Shown here: piece by piece, positions 22,785 through 34,028 of the stretch
Layout: the number at the start of each line of letters is the position of its first letter
How positions within the stretch are numbered: the stretch's first letter is position 1
Assembly: GCA_012845835.1 (NCBI GenBank)
Contig: JABAKD010000007.1
Coordinates: 14,077,842-14,141,841, forward strand
Reading direction: 5' to 3'
From: Undaria pinnatifida
Lineage: Eukaryota; Sar; Phaeophyceae; Laminariales; Alariaceae
DNA: 64,000 nucleotides
The notes under the pieces: generated by a model
The model's input: only the letters and a program-made list of their open reading frames with translations
What the model was told of the DNA's origin: nothing
Database searches by the model: none
Program-made: the position numbers and the translations under genes

Positions 22785-23222
22785 GGAGCCGGTCGCCCCT
22801 GTGGCGTATCAGTTTATCCTCGAGCCAGGTATAGTGTAATATATACGTGGTAGTCTTCTTTGGGTGGCAATCGGAATATTTCGTTTCTCCAGGCGTGAGT
22901 AGTGAGACGTATTCACCGGCCTGGACCTGGCAAATCGTAGACTGACTCCCGATTTCACTTTCATTTGTTTCTGGTGGAGGCATGAAAGCAACTGAGTTAA
23001 ATCGACACACGACGCGTATGAAAATACGTGGAAGTGTGGTGAGCTAAAGCTTTTTTTTTCCCCATCCGCTGGAGGATGAAAAATAAATAAATAAAAAAAG
23101 CATGAATTGCGTCATCTGTGATATATCTGTGTACCACGTTGGGTTGTGTGTGTGTTTTCCTGGGGTATTCCTCAGCTCCAGAGTGACTGAAGCCTGTCCT
23201 GTGACCACGGACTTGATACGGC
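22785..23222 (+). mobile_element. Chimeric SINE A head joined to SINE B, with nested insertion
   Basis: The first about 50 bp are a SINE A head (GCCGGTCGCCCCTGTGGCG). At about 22834 it switches to the SINE B body, which continues to GACCACGGACTTGATA. The B part is interrupted by a 113-bp insertion. Template switching during reverse transcription or nested insertion could make this junction. Confidence 0.72.
22987..23099 (+). mobile_element. Small retroposon family C, inserted in SINE B
   Basis: Flanked by GCATGAA on both sides (22980-22986 and 23100-23106). The sibling SINE B at about 22315 has a single GCATGAA, so it shows the empty site. The insert begins AGCAACTGAGTTAAATCG and ends in an AAATAAATAAATAAAAAAA tail, as expected for target-primed retroposition. 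Confidence 0.85.
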
Positions 23223-23331
23223 GCCCAGGAATCTGCCAACATTGGCAGGAAGGAGAAGCCTGCCAACACCAAAAACGCCTGTCTACCTACTCTACAGAAC
23301 CAGATTTCAATTTGAAAAGACCACGAAGTAC
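23221..23331 (+). repeat. 111-bp dispersed repeat R6, copy 1
   Basis: Starts GCGCCCAGGAATCTGCC and ends GACCACGAAGTAC. It contains TTGGCAGG/CCTGCCAA (hairpin) and TGCCAACATTGGCA. A reverse-oriented copy lies at 29847-29958. Both abut the GGACTTGATA region of a SINE B tail. Confidence 0.78.
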
Positions 23332-23760
23332 ACCTGCCCGCACACTCTGCCCGCAGAGCTAACACACGTAGCAGCACGTAGCAGCACGTAGCGGCGGACC
23401 CGCAGTGGTTAACCCCAAGGCATCTACGGTGCTGAGAACCGCCAGCAGCATGGAGGCTGCTGCAAGTGCTGCTGCCAGTCTTGCGAGCTCGGCTTTTCCT
23501 TGCCGCCTTGCGGGTCGGACGAAAGTGATGCATCGGTTTCCTCCTCGCTAGGCACGGCGTGGAGTGCAGTCTCGGATGAAAGACATGCACCCACGACCTC
23601 GCTAGACTTGACGTGGATTAACGAGGAGCCTATGGTGGTAGATGACCAGGCAGCTCCTTACAACGACAACTCAGCAGCAAGACGCAGATTCCCCGGCGCC
23701 GCTTATCAGAGGGCCGGCGGCACGATACTCTTAAAGTAGTACAGGACGTGAAAATGGCAA
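23332..23760 (+). other. Possible coding fragment, unrecognised
   Basis: An 80-codon open frame at 23500-23739 contains WSAVSDERHAPTTSLDLTW and ends at a stop; the frame is open further upstream. Composition is less repetitive than nearby DNA. I do not recognise a domain, and it may be an exon remnant. Three GTAGCAGCAC-type repeats precede it at about 23367-23395. Confidence 0.25.
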
Positions 23761-23769
23761 GCTGATACT

Positions 23770-23880
23770 TCTAGAAAGACAAGAAACCCGGGAGCTCAAG
23801 GCAGTACAGATGACACCCTCCCAAATAAGAAACCCGCAGCCCCAGCCAGGATTCCTGTTTCTCGCTATCAAGTAAGTACC
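23770..23880 (+). repeat. Diverged repeat R7, copy 1
   Basis: AAGAAACCCGGGAGC followed by CCTCCCAAATAAGAAACCC. The same two-part pattern occurs three times at 28.6-29.4 kb. Confidence 0.55.
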
Positions 23881-25095
23881 TGATACTTGTACAAGTAGGT
23901 GCCGTGCAGATAGATTATTCTAGGCACAATGCTGCTCATACCGCAGTAGTAGCAGAAATTAAATATTAATAGGAAAGAAAGGAAGAAACCGGAACAATTC
24001 TGGCCGAGGCTGAATTTCTTATTTGAGACAGGGTGAGTTCTACACACTATCTTCAGCACAGCGCCTCTCAATTATCTTCCTTTCCTGGTAAGGTACAAGT
24101 ACTCGTATGAGCCTTGCTTTCCTATTCATATCCCTGGGTGTTTTTTTACATTTATGTCGTGCACTGTTGTGCACTACTACTACTACTACAAGTAGTGTAG
24201 TGCTGTATCCCATAATGTGTACAACGGCAAGCATCACCAACCAGCCGCAAGCCGCAACATATTGTTTTTTTCATGCGTTTGCGATACAAATGTTCACCTA
24301 AAGTATAAATACCAACACTTACCATTATAGTGGACAAAAAATAGGACACTTCCCAATATAAAATCACCCATGGAGTATATTACGAGTACCAACAACGCAG
24401 CTTGCAAAGATGAGTATTGACCTGAAATTCGTCGAACTCACGGCTGACGTCCTTGAAAATTAGTTATAAAATGTTGTCGTTGCTATACAACGCGTTTCTT
24501 TGTGCGTTGAACTCCTTGGTGTGTATCGAATGGATGAAGTAGGGCTTTCGGTGACAATATTCGACTGGGAAGCGATGCGGGTGGTTCCGCTAAAATAGAC
24601 GACACGAACACCACAAATAACAGGACCGACGTAACTCTAGTTCAACCAAATGATTGGCGATGCTTCTGAAAAATTCTTCTTCCAATACAGACACTTTTGT
24701 GTGGTGTATGTCTTGGCACTGAATCGTTCTTGCCGCCCGGCGACATCCAGCACCCCCCATCATGCCAGGCGAAGGAAAAGAAATATCAGGGGGGTGGGGA
24801 ATAGGTACGAGTAGGGACCAGGTAACCCCCCCCCCCCCTTCTTCTTTCCCTCTCCCCAGGGATGGATAAAAAGGAAAACATGGGAAAGGGAAAACTAAAC
24901 AAAAAGGGACCACAATTTTGTTGACAACGGTGGTAGTATCGCTGTTGCCCCTCCCCCAGAGATGAAACAGACAATCAAACCCAGGGCCACACAAAACGAA
25001 ACGGCCGGCTCGCAAGCGAAGTAAAAACTTAAACTCGTACGATATTGATTCTTCGTGAATTAACAAAAGGCAAATTTGACCCGACACTGCAGACG
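23881..25095. other. Intergenic DNA with no recognised gene
   Basis: Contains a short (CTA)n run near 24175, a poly-C run at about 24827-24837, and at 24410-24460 a short ATG-led segment, MSIDLKFVELTADVL, related to the R4 peptide family. The rest is unassigned. Confidence 0.4.
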
Positions 25096-25372
25096 CTAAC
25101 CTACCACACCAAGATGGGCCCGAGTGCACTTTTCACATTCACACCATGACCACCACCGCTTCCCGTCTGATCTAGTTTTTTCCCAGTTCTGCAGGCCTTG
25201 GGCCGGTGCTTTTCTGGCGGCACAGTGCGTTGGGGCCGCCCCTCCCTCCCACGCGGGGCAGGGTGAGCCTCCTGGTACGCGCCTTCTTGCCGACTGTGGC
25301 CGCGGTGAAAGAAAATCTGAGGGCCCCGGAATGGGCCCTTGGGCTTCTTGGGCGTCTGTTGGCGGCGCCAAA
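25096..25372 (-). pseudogene. Possible 3' end of the exonuclease-like gene relic
   Basis: Directly follows the last recognisable exon on the - strand and keeps an open frame with KRWWSWCECEKCTRAH near its end. The cysteine pattern could be a metal-binding remnant. The link to the upstream gene is from position only. Confidence 0.3.
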
Positions 25373-28348
25373 CTACCCTGCCTCGTACCCGCCGCCGCCA
25401 AAATCGAACATCTTTGCAGCTGACGCCGACACGCCTGCACCTGCCGCTGCGCCCCCCCCTTCGCTGCCGCCACGAACGCCAACAATACCTGCCCCATACC
25501 AACTCCGCGAAACAGCAGGGGAAACAGCGCTACCGACAACACCCGCAATCATCGCGCCCCCGTCAGCTTCCTGCAACCTAGCACGCAATGCAGTATGTCG
25601 TTGACAAATAGAGATAATCGTATTCCTAACGTTGGCGTGCCCTTTGATTTGATCATAGCGATTCTGAAGTTGTTGGGAGGTCGACAAGATCAACCGGCCC
25701 CTCACCCCGAGCATCAGGTCCCACAATCTCTGAGAAAGGTCGCTTCTTTCACCAGTGTCTGCCACGTCGAGAGCAGAGACCCACCCAGGAAACATCGGGC
25801 TATCCGGTGACCAGCTGGCCGTGTCGCTTTAGATAATCTCAAACTCAAACTGTTCGTAGCACGCTCCAATCTACTTCGGCAGTCCGCGGTTCTTCGCAGC
25901 CATCTAAATGTCCCAGCGATAATTGAACTCCAGCAGATCGAGTGGGTCCAGCGCAGGAGAAGCGCAATAGTAGCCTGCGGAGGTAACGATGAAAACCCTT
26001 GAAAAAAGGACAAACAGTTACAGCAGGCGGAAAACATATTGGACAGGTGTACGTCAGGTCCATCATAACACGAATTACCTGGTTGACCACCAAGCCGAAG
26101 AAAAAACTCAACATGTTACAAACACTGCAACAAACGAGACCGTGCGGTATACTTGACGGCAAATACTATGAGCATCGGGTTACGCCGTGAGGCCAATGTT
26201 ATGGGTGGAAATGGTTGCTGTACCTGCTAGTGATAGGAAAGTCACGAGAAACACACACACCAAGCCCCTGTACTGCTGGAATCTCTGACACAGCGACGAG
26301 TGGTGATCCCCGCTTTACTTTTCCCTGTTGCGTAGTACAGCGGCACGCCGTCAGGCTTGCTTAGACAACCAGCTTCGATGTGCTTGCGGAGCAGCTTCAC
26401 GACTTCCAGTGCTTTCGGGCGCAGGAGAATTTATCCCGATTTCGCATCGATCACGTCGCAGAACCGATCAATCACTGAATCAAAGCGAGTCAACAATCGT
26501 GTACGCTCGGGCGCCAACCGCCGACAATTCCGCAAGAAACACAGTTCATCTCTATCTCTGTCTACTCTGCCACCTATTCCGACGGCATTTTTGCGCTTGA
26601 AGAGCACTTCTACCTGCAGTTGGAAGCAAGATCGGCAGGAGCGTAATGGTCACGACACATGACCCAGTACAGGCATTGTTTTCGACGACAGCTAAAGTCT
26701 CCCCATATCACTGATCCGCACAACGACACAAGTGACGTCAAAACCAATTGCCTCCTTGATGTCTTCCAGATTAACGATATAGCAAGAATCTCTCAACCAA
26801 GCCATGGAGGGCTTGAAGGCGCCGTGACTCTTCTTCACCAGGCGCGAGATACGTGGAAGCGCGTGGAAGGTATCCAGGCGACCCTTGAGCATGTTTGGGC
26901 CACCCCCCTGATGCAGTTGGGTAACAACCAACATGAATTGAGAACATTCGAACAGAAAAAAATCGTATACAAAGCGCACGTTGACGCCGAGCAGATTTCA
27001 AAAACAAACAACACATATCTGCCACCTCTGCAGCACTCACGTCGTCCTGGTAAACATTGCCACCGATCTCGTCTCCGCCTCTTAGGTCGCAAGCGCGGTC
27101 GTGACCAGCATCAAAGTCATACCCGTCGCCACCGTCCTTTTCGCCCTCGTCCGAGTCCGTATCATCTAGAAAAAAAAACAAAACGAAAAAGTTTGGTTTG
27201 TTGGGCGAATACAAACGTCAGCAAGAGAATGAGGAACGCCAATGCGGGCAGGGCGTCAGACAAATCAGCTCAATTTTTTCCAAGGACGGTGTAAGGCCTT
27301 ACCTAGCGAGCCCACCACGTGGCAAGGTGCTTCGGTGGCGAACAAGTCGGGGTCATCGTTGTAAGCAGCACTTGCATTCGGGTTTGGCGACGGTGCTGGT
27401 GTCGCAGGGGGGGGTGTCCAATCGGCCGCAAGGCGAACATGGGTAACGTCCCACAGAACAAGCCTGTCACCGCCGCCGCCGCAGATTTCCTTCATCGTCA
27501 CACGACCCACACCCGCGGAGGAAGGTGCCTCCTTGTGTGCTGCGTACGTAGCAGGCTTGACCGCGTCGCTCACTTTGACTACGACCTTCTTCTGGCCGCC
27601 AGGTTGACGTCATCGAGGACGCCACCGAAGCAAAGATCCAGCGGTAGTCTCATGGCCCTGTACGTTCCCAACGCCAACACAACTGGCATGGTTGTTGCTG
27701 TGGAGTCGCACCTAGAGTTCCATCGCAAAATAGACCAGGTTTGGGGGGTGATAACAGGTTTAGTCGCTTGTGATGCGGATGTGCCGTGCATGTTGTTGGT
27801 TTAGATAATGCGAGAAATAAGGTCTCGATGAATGTGGTACAGAACATCCCAATCGCATCTGTGTTCCCGGCGGCAAAATGGTCGGAACCGGGCCGCGCAT
27901 GGGATCCTTCAATGCCTTGATCTCCTCGTAAACGAGAACGGACGCGTAATCATCCAAGCAGGCATACTCTACCCGAGACGGCACCGTAAGGATTTTAAAA
28001 GGCAGGCATCATTAACATTCCACATACCAGCAGATTCAAGAGCATGGCGCCAACAATCTAGCTGGCAACAAGAAACGTTCGATAACCTACAACGAGCGTG
28101 AATAGGACGCGCGCACAGCTAACTAGAGTAGTATCACCAGTTGGGCGTTGAGGGGAGAACTCCAGCGAGACAAGGGGAAGATCGGGTCTGTGGGCACCTC
28201 TTTCCCAACCAGACTAGACACTATACCCGCCAGCGAAAGAGATGGCGTCTGCACCCAACAAGCTTTCGCGTGAGTCAGCGCGCCCACAGTGTTCGCGGCT
28301 TTGACCTCATCCAAATACGTCGCGTCTGACTTAGTGTTGACGCCAAGT
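25373..28348 (-). pseudogene. Multi-exon gene relic with WRN-like 3'-5' exonuclease domain
   Basis: The - strand carries an ordered set of exons. Exon 28348-28138 encodes GVNTKSDATYLDEV (N-x3-D, exonuclease motif II) and LSLAGIVSSLVGKEVP. Exon 27972-27859 has VEYACLDDYASVLVYEEI (Y-x3-D, motif III). This matches the DEDDy domain of WRN/RNase D-type exonucleases, which trim nucleic acid 3' ends. Further exons are about 27711-27626, 27592-27303 (donor GTAAGG), 27165-27041 (acceptor TTTTTTTTTCTAG, donor GTGAGT; acidic DDTDSDEGEKDGG), 26907-26745 (LDTFHALPRISRLVKKSHG), about 26450-26324 (LLRKHIEAGCLSKP) and 25974-25373. The last has in-frame TAG at 25904-25906 and 25871-25873. Some exon phases do not match. 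Motif I was not found upstream. The C-terminal half resembles a dispersed algal family I know only vaguely. Probably a dead copy. Confidence 0.65.
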
Positions 28349-28619
28349 CTACCATCATGTCCGGGTACCAAATCACGCTGGTTTTTCACCTTTGGAAACG
28401 CAAGCGAGAATTTTCGATTTGAATACGCCTTGTGCCAGCTGCGAACTGCCGAACCAAGAAAACACGACTGCCGCAATTGTACCAGGTGCCAGTTATCATG
28501 TACCAGTCATCATATGCTCAGAGCTATACATCACGTGTACGAGTGTAGAAGCTACGACAGCAAACAAGCTTCAGCAGAAGTAATAGTTTCAAAATAGATG
28601 GCGTAATTAGCCAGGCTGT
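28349..28619. other. Upstream flank of the exonuclease-like relic
   Basis: Expected to hold the motif I exon of the relic. I could not identify it. An acceptor-like GATGGTAG on the - strand lies at about 28349-28356. Confidence 0.35.
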
Positions 28620-29430
28620 TATTTACACGAAAATAAGAAACTCGGGATACTTTGTACTGAAGTTAACGTACAATAAGGTAGAGTGCACCCTCTCCCAAAT
28701 AAGAAATCCAGCCTAGGTCGCTATTTTATGTGCCTGGTATCTTTTAGGTGTCCTGTACTACTGCATCTGGTATCTGGCATGCAATTAATCAGAGGCCAGG
28801 TATGGTATTTACTTCGTACCAGGTACCAGGTATCGCATGCTCAGAGCTATGATACCTGGTACCAGGTAGATTCGCGTACAACCAGCAGCGCACAAGCAGC
28901 AAGAGCAGTAGCCTACAATGACCTGGTACGACTCGTACCTCGTATCAAAATAACATTGCCGAAGACAAACTGCTGGTGTACAGCAGTACAGAAAACGAAA
29001 AAATAAACCTGGTAGTAAGAAAGCCAGGGTGATATTTAGCTACCGGAGTAAGAACCTCGGGAGTCAATATACCTTTATGTGACCACGGACTCTAGATTTT
29101 TGACAAGAGTTAATGTGAGAAAAAAAAAAAACATACTGAAGTTACCTGTAAGAACAAACCCTCTGCCAAATACGAAAGCCAACCTACTGCTGTAGGTCAG
29201 TATTTCCGTGCCTTACGATATACAGCGGTACTACAGCAGTACAAGACACCTACCTGTAATATTAAAGGTGCAGTAATAAAAAAGCCAAGTTGATATTTTA
29301 AGGAAAAAAAGAAGCTCGGGAGCTGTTATACCCGAAGTCAGTGTAGAACGTACCCCCTCATAAATAAGAAAGCCAGCTTGCCGCAGGTACCAGGTAAGTA
29401 TGTTTCTTATCTGGTGTCCTGTAGTCTACT
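28620..29430 (+). repeat. Diverged tandem repeat R7, three copies
   Basis: Blocks near 28630, 29045 and 29305 share AAGAAACTCGGGA, a TACTGAAGTT-like segment, CCCTCTCCCAAATAAGAAA and CCAGCCT, followed by GGTACCAGGTA-rich sequence. Spacing is uneven (415 and 260 bp). A fourth copy lies near 23780. GGTACCAGGTATC motifs (28828-28872) are locally palindromic. Confidence 0.65.
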
Positions 29431-29846
29431 GCTTCAGCTTTACCATGGTACCAGATACTGCTGTGTAAGATTCGTCCGTACAGCAGCAGGTAACAAACAG
29501 AAGTCTACGAAAGAACCACTCACATCCGGCCTTGTGTAGCGTAGGTAGAGGGCTGTAAGGAAACACCCCCACCCGATTGCTTTTTTCTTGACGTGCTGGC
29601 TTTGACAGAATAGTGCTCGTGATGTCGATGAGTGCCCTGCTGTCAAAGTAGATGAAGTTGCACCTTGTTGTGGTTCGCTCTCCCGAGCGGATCCATCACC
29701 GCTGCCTCCACCGCTACTTCCATCGCTACCTCCACCGTCACGATCTCCGCCGGTGCTGCTTCCAATGCCCCCACCGCTGCCTCCGCCATCAATACCCACC
29801 TCGTCGCATCGACAGATGGCAGGCTCCAAGAAACGAAACTAGTCAC
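29431..29846. other. Unassigned DNA
   Basis: Imperfect CCACCGCTGCCTCC-type triplet repeats at about 29695-29800 create glycine- and alanine-rich frames. No gene recognised. Confidence 0.4.
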
Positions 29847-29958
29847 GTACTTCGTGGTCTTTTTCAAATTGAAATCTGGGTCTATAGAGCAGGTACACAG
29901 GCGTTTATGGTGTTGGCAGGCTTTTCCTTCCTGCCAATGTTGGCAGATTCCCGGGCGC
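29847..29958 (-). repeat. 111-bp dispersed repeat R6, copy 2 (reverse)
   Basis: Starts GTACTTCGTGGTC and ends GGGCGC, the reverse complement of 23221-23331 with moderate divergence. It is followed at once by CGGACTTGATAATGCGAGAAC, a SINE B 3' end. Confidence 0.78.
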
Positions 29959-30420
29959 CGGACTTGATAATGCGAGAACAACAACAACAACAATGACAAG
30001 GTCAGTTTCGTGGGTTCGAATCCCCGCGAGTGCATACTCGGAAAAACGCAGCTTTCAAAGATGAGTATTGACCCGAAATTCGTCGAACTCACGGCTGACG
30101 TCCTTGAAATATTTTCAAAAATTCGTGGACTTTTTCTTGTACACAAGTTGTGACTTTTTTGCGGAAAGCGCGAGAGCGTGAGTTTTCTTTTTTTTTTTTT
30201 TTTTTTAGCACACTTTTACTTTCCAGCTTCTGGACAAGCCGTGGTCACAGGTGTCATCCCTTCTCCTCCCTGGTTCAAGCAACACTCGATGAAAAATCGA
30301 CGAGTCAGTGGGATTGCTGAACCCTATGCGCGATAAAAGTTGAATTCAAGAACCAGGGGGAAGAAGTGACGACACCTGTGACCACGGCTTGTCCAGAAGC
30401 TGAAAAGTAGAAGTGTGCAA
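29959..30420 (+). mobile_element. Nested SINE mosaic (SINE B tail, SINE A body, inverted SINE A end)
   Basis: A SINE B tail with (AAC)n at 29959-29997 replaces the SINE A head. SINE A resumes with GGGTTCGAATCC (B box). A 70-bp R4-like segment with ATG at 30061 interrupts it. At about 30184-30283 a reverse-oriented SINE A 3' end with poly-T lies between GAGCGTGAG and GCAACACTCG of the host copy. The host copy then continues to its normal end near 30415. Confidence 0.75.
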
Positions 30421-31857
30421 AATGAATAAAAAAAGGTACTCATGAGCACAACGGTCTGGTCTGGTCCCTTCCTTCTTGTGTGTTGGGAACCTCGGTTTGG
30501 ATTCTTTGCATATTTTTTTTTTTCAGTTTTCTCGGACTCCATCCAGTTTGCGTGGGAAAAAATACCGATTTTTTTTTTTTTGTTTATCATGTGATAATAC
30601 AGGTCGGTTGCTGGTACAGCAGTTGGGGTCTACCTGTATTGTAAAGGTAGTGCCATGTTATTAAATTCCTTTTCTTGTTCAATTATATTCATGCTTCTTT
30701 GGAAGTGCATGGGAGGGAGGACTTGGACCTTGCGGCGCAGGAGGGGGCAGGGCCAGGAAAACAGGGTGTGTGGTACATCTAGTGCGCGTAGTTTATGATT
30801 GTCGCAAACATCTTTTTTTCACGATTTCACCTGTGGATGTGAAATTTCATCATGTTTATGTTTTTCGACACTCACGCTACATTGTCAGATGGCAAGAAAA
30901 ATATTTTCATAATTATCAATTATTTACTTTGTTGGCGAAATCAATTACCAGTAGCAAATATTATATTTTTGTAATATAATATTTGAAAACAGCAGGAGTA
31001 CCACACTCTTTCAATAGTCCTTGTGTTCTGAATCTATAGAGGCGATTTATGAGGCTGGAACAGATGAGCACTATTCGGACCCGCGTATTCACAAACATAT
31101 GTCTGCGGCATGTGCCTGGTGCCAAATTGGGAAATTTGACACGATGACACGACGATACGCCGTGTACACGATACGACACGAATATCGCGCGGACGAGCGA
31201 TGATACGGGCGGTATTTTGAGAATGTAGATAATTGGTTTCATTCCAATCATCCGAGCAACACCGAACAAAGCTACTAGAAACACGTCTCTCAGCACCAAC
31301 ACTACCCCAGCCTTCGCTCGGCCTAAGGAACCCACACGGCTCGCAGCCCTCCATCAGCGGCGTGAGAACGCAACGACGCCTTTCGCCGACCGACCAACGG
31401 TAAGCCTGTGATATCTTTTTCTTTGTTGGCACAGTTTGCCCACCGTATAGTTCCAGCTTTGTGGGAGCCCATGAGCAGGTACCACTACTGGTATATTCGA
31501 GGCAAAATCTGAGAGTTCGGTCCGTTTCAAACAAGTAGCAAAATGATAACGCGTTATGGCCCGCGCGTGTCCTTCAAATCCCAGTACTTGGGATTCCCAC
31601 TCGGACGCAAACGTCATCCCCAGCTGACGATTCCACCTGGTTTTACACACATGTACCACCCCCTGTCGAGTCGTGCAGCATTTTCTCTGCCATCAGTAAT
31701 TTGTGTCGTAGGTGTTCTGCGCAATGCTGTTCGGTAAACCGATCAAGTTCGTTGTACGCGGTTGGTCAGTAAACGCACGATTTACGCAGTTGTAGCTGCA
31801 GTTATCGTACCAAAAATACGACGTTAACTGATCTGGAACCAGTACTGTAATGTGAAG

Positions 31858-31860
<3 letters not shown>
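30421..31860. other. No gene recognised
   Basis: AT-rich and mixed DNA. A 166-codon - strand frame at 31034-31534 and nested smaller frames have no recognised domain and look accidental. The self-complementary AATATTATATTTTTGTAATATAATATT lies near 30957-30984. Confidence 0.4.
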
Positions 31861-31889
<29 letters not shown>

Positions 31890-31930
31890 TCTTCACATTA
31901 AACCGTTCTTCTACTCGTCGACATCCAGCA
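31861..31930 (-). mobile_element. LINE 3' tail fragment with (AC)n, reverse
   Basis: (GT)n at 31861-31889, then TTCTTCACATTAAACCG and TTCTACTCGTCGACATCCAGC, the complement of the 3' end of the LINE relic at 38021. A short TAGTC repeat follows at 31934-31951. Confidence 0.8.
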
Positions 31931-33690
31931 CATAGTCTAGTCTAGTCTAGAGAGGAAAATAAGAAAACGCGTGGAATAGCAGTGCATTTGTGGTTCAGAA
32001 ATGTTTTTTCCCACCTCGTTTGCCAGTGTGTGCGTCTCACAGCGCACAAATTAAAAAGAGTAGTAGTTACAGCTCGTGGCCGCAGCTTGTTTTCGTCAGC
32101 TGCTCTTTTATTTATTTTGTGGGGGCAAATTCGGGACACAAAACAAGATATGCATCGTGCGTGGGCGTTTCGTTGTGTCCTAGAATGACAATACAATACC
32201 CCATGCCACGCACCCGTTGTTGTAACGAAACGACATGTCGTATGATAATGATGATGATGATGATGATCAACGCACACCGGAGGTCATGGTTTCGTCCTCG
32301 CTAAGAATTGGGCAAGATTTTCATCACAGACCATGAACCTTAGACTATGTGACGGAAACGCTGCTGACTGAACCTAGAGTTTAATCCAATCCAATCAGTC
32401 GAAACACCGTTCACTCTGGCAGTCTACTAGTGTAAACTGGAAACGACACGACTATTAGTGAAGTTTGCGATTGGGTTCAAAATCCCGTGTCGGTCGTATG
32501 GGATAGATACATGACTTTTTTCGCGAGCATCAACATGAAATGCAGTAGACGTCAGCGTAGTTTAGGATAAATTTCATGCCTGACCACCAGGCAAGCAACG
32601 GCTGATGTGTTCTCGTGTCGAGAGCGTTAGGATTAGGCCTTACCTATCCCGAACCCGAACAATGGAGGTACCTGCTGGAGTTACGAGGATGCAAGAAAAG
32701 CCTGCTTGGTGACCTTCTGAGTAACGATTGTAGAGCAAGCAAGGGAAACAAGAGTGCGAGAACGATAGATGGGATTTAGCTAAAACACATATGAACAAGA
32801 ATTCGGTCTTTGTTTTTTCCATCACTTTTTTGACTCTCGACATTCCTTGGATGTTCACAAGCAGACTCTCTTGTTCACAGCGCTGTGTTGGACACGTGCA
32901 AAGCCATATGCCGTGTGCTAATTATCCCAGCAGTAGTAGTTCGTTGTGATTTGGTTGTCGTTCTGGTCTTCGTCTTTACATTTTGCTTTTCATATTTGTC
33001 TCCTTTTCTGTCCTTCATTGTTCACGTTTTCGTTGTGCTCGCTGCTGCTTAGTGTGCAGGGCTGCTGGTGTATGCTGTTTTGCCCGAGTTCTAATTTCGG
33101 TTGGCGTCGTTGCATAACATGACACGTTAAAAGGATTAGGCCATGTCGTCTGGAGGCGTTTATGTCGAAAAAACCCTTGCCGTTACCCCAACGACAAACG
33201 CGGGTGAAAATTTTACCAATCGATTCGGAAGCCGATCCCCAGTTCGTGGGAAACTACCGAACATCCTGATCACATTACAATACCTCTCAATTACAATGTG
33301 GATATCTATTTCTTACACCAATACTTGTTTGTGGCCACAGAACTGGGATATCTTAAAGGAATCGACACGGATGTTGGTATTGTTTGATGTAAATGGGCTG
33401 CACAGTAGCACTGATTAGTTGATTAGTTGGACTTGGTGCACCTTCTTCGTCTCTTGTGGTTTAGGTAGGAAAACGTTGTATTCACGGCCGAATGTTGATC
33501 TGATCCTGGCTCTACGGATCTGCCTACGGTTCTACCAGCACATATTTTTAAAGGCTCCTCCAGAAACGTTGTGGACAATGTAATGGTAGCGCGAGACCAC
33601 AACAAAATGAAAACGACTTATACATTTTTTGTCCTCTAAAGATGCTCGTGGCATATATAATACACTAACTGTAGTTGCAAGGGGAGTCGC
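31931..33690. other. No gene recognised
   Basis: Contains a (GAT)n run at 32244-32266 and assorted short frames. A 91-codon + frame at 33143-33418 is unrecognised. Confidence 0.4.
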
Positions 33691-33699
33691 CGACCTATA

Positions 33700-33755
33700 T
33701 CTGACTGTGCGAGTTAATGTGAGAACATCAACAACAACAACAACAACAACAATCC
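33700..33755 (+). mobile_element. SINE B tail fragment
   Basis: GCGAGTTAATGTGAGAAC followed by (AAC)n, the same 3' end as at 39565-39600. Confidence 0.6.
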
Positions 33756-33815
33756 TCAATGAGGACACACAACCCGTAATGCACGCGATCGGAGTATCAC
33801 ACACAGCTTGCAAAT

Positions 33816-34028
33816 ATGAGTTTCGACAAAATATTCGATCTCACAGCTGGAGTGTATTTTTTTTTATATAATGTGAGTAAAAACTATATTTTACACACTA
33901 GCCACTGCTCAAACGGCTGTGAGATCAAAGATTTCCGAGAAAATCATGTTTCCAGAGGGTGCGTGAGATACTGTACTCACTTCGCGCTTATTATCACTGC
34001 TGTATTACTGGGTGTGCGCCCTAATTGA
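33816..34028 (+). CDS. Short R4 open frame, MSFDKIFDLTAGVYF type
   Basis: A 70-codon frame starts MSFDKIFDLTAGVYF just after the conserved GCTTGCAAA. The first 15 residues recur, with mostly conservative changes, at 34997, 35338, 52.4, 54.2, 61.9 and 62.5 kb. After that the frames diverge, so only the start is conserved. A GTGAGT donor-like site follows at about 33872. It may be a first coding exon of a lost element protein. No function is known to me. Confidence 0.3.
   Translation: MSFDKIFDLTAGVYFFLYNVSKNYILHTSHCSNGCEIKDFRENHVSRGCVRYCTHFALIITAVLLGVRPN

Noticed and set aside
26659-27294. 211-codon + strand gene
   Set aside because: It is antisense to well supported - strand exons with splice sites and recognisable motifs.
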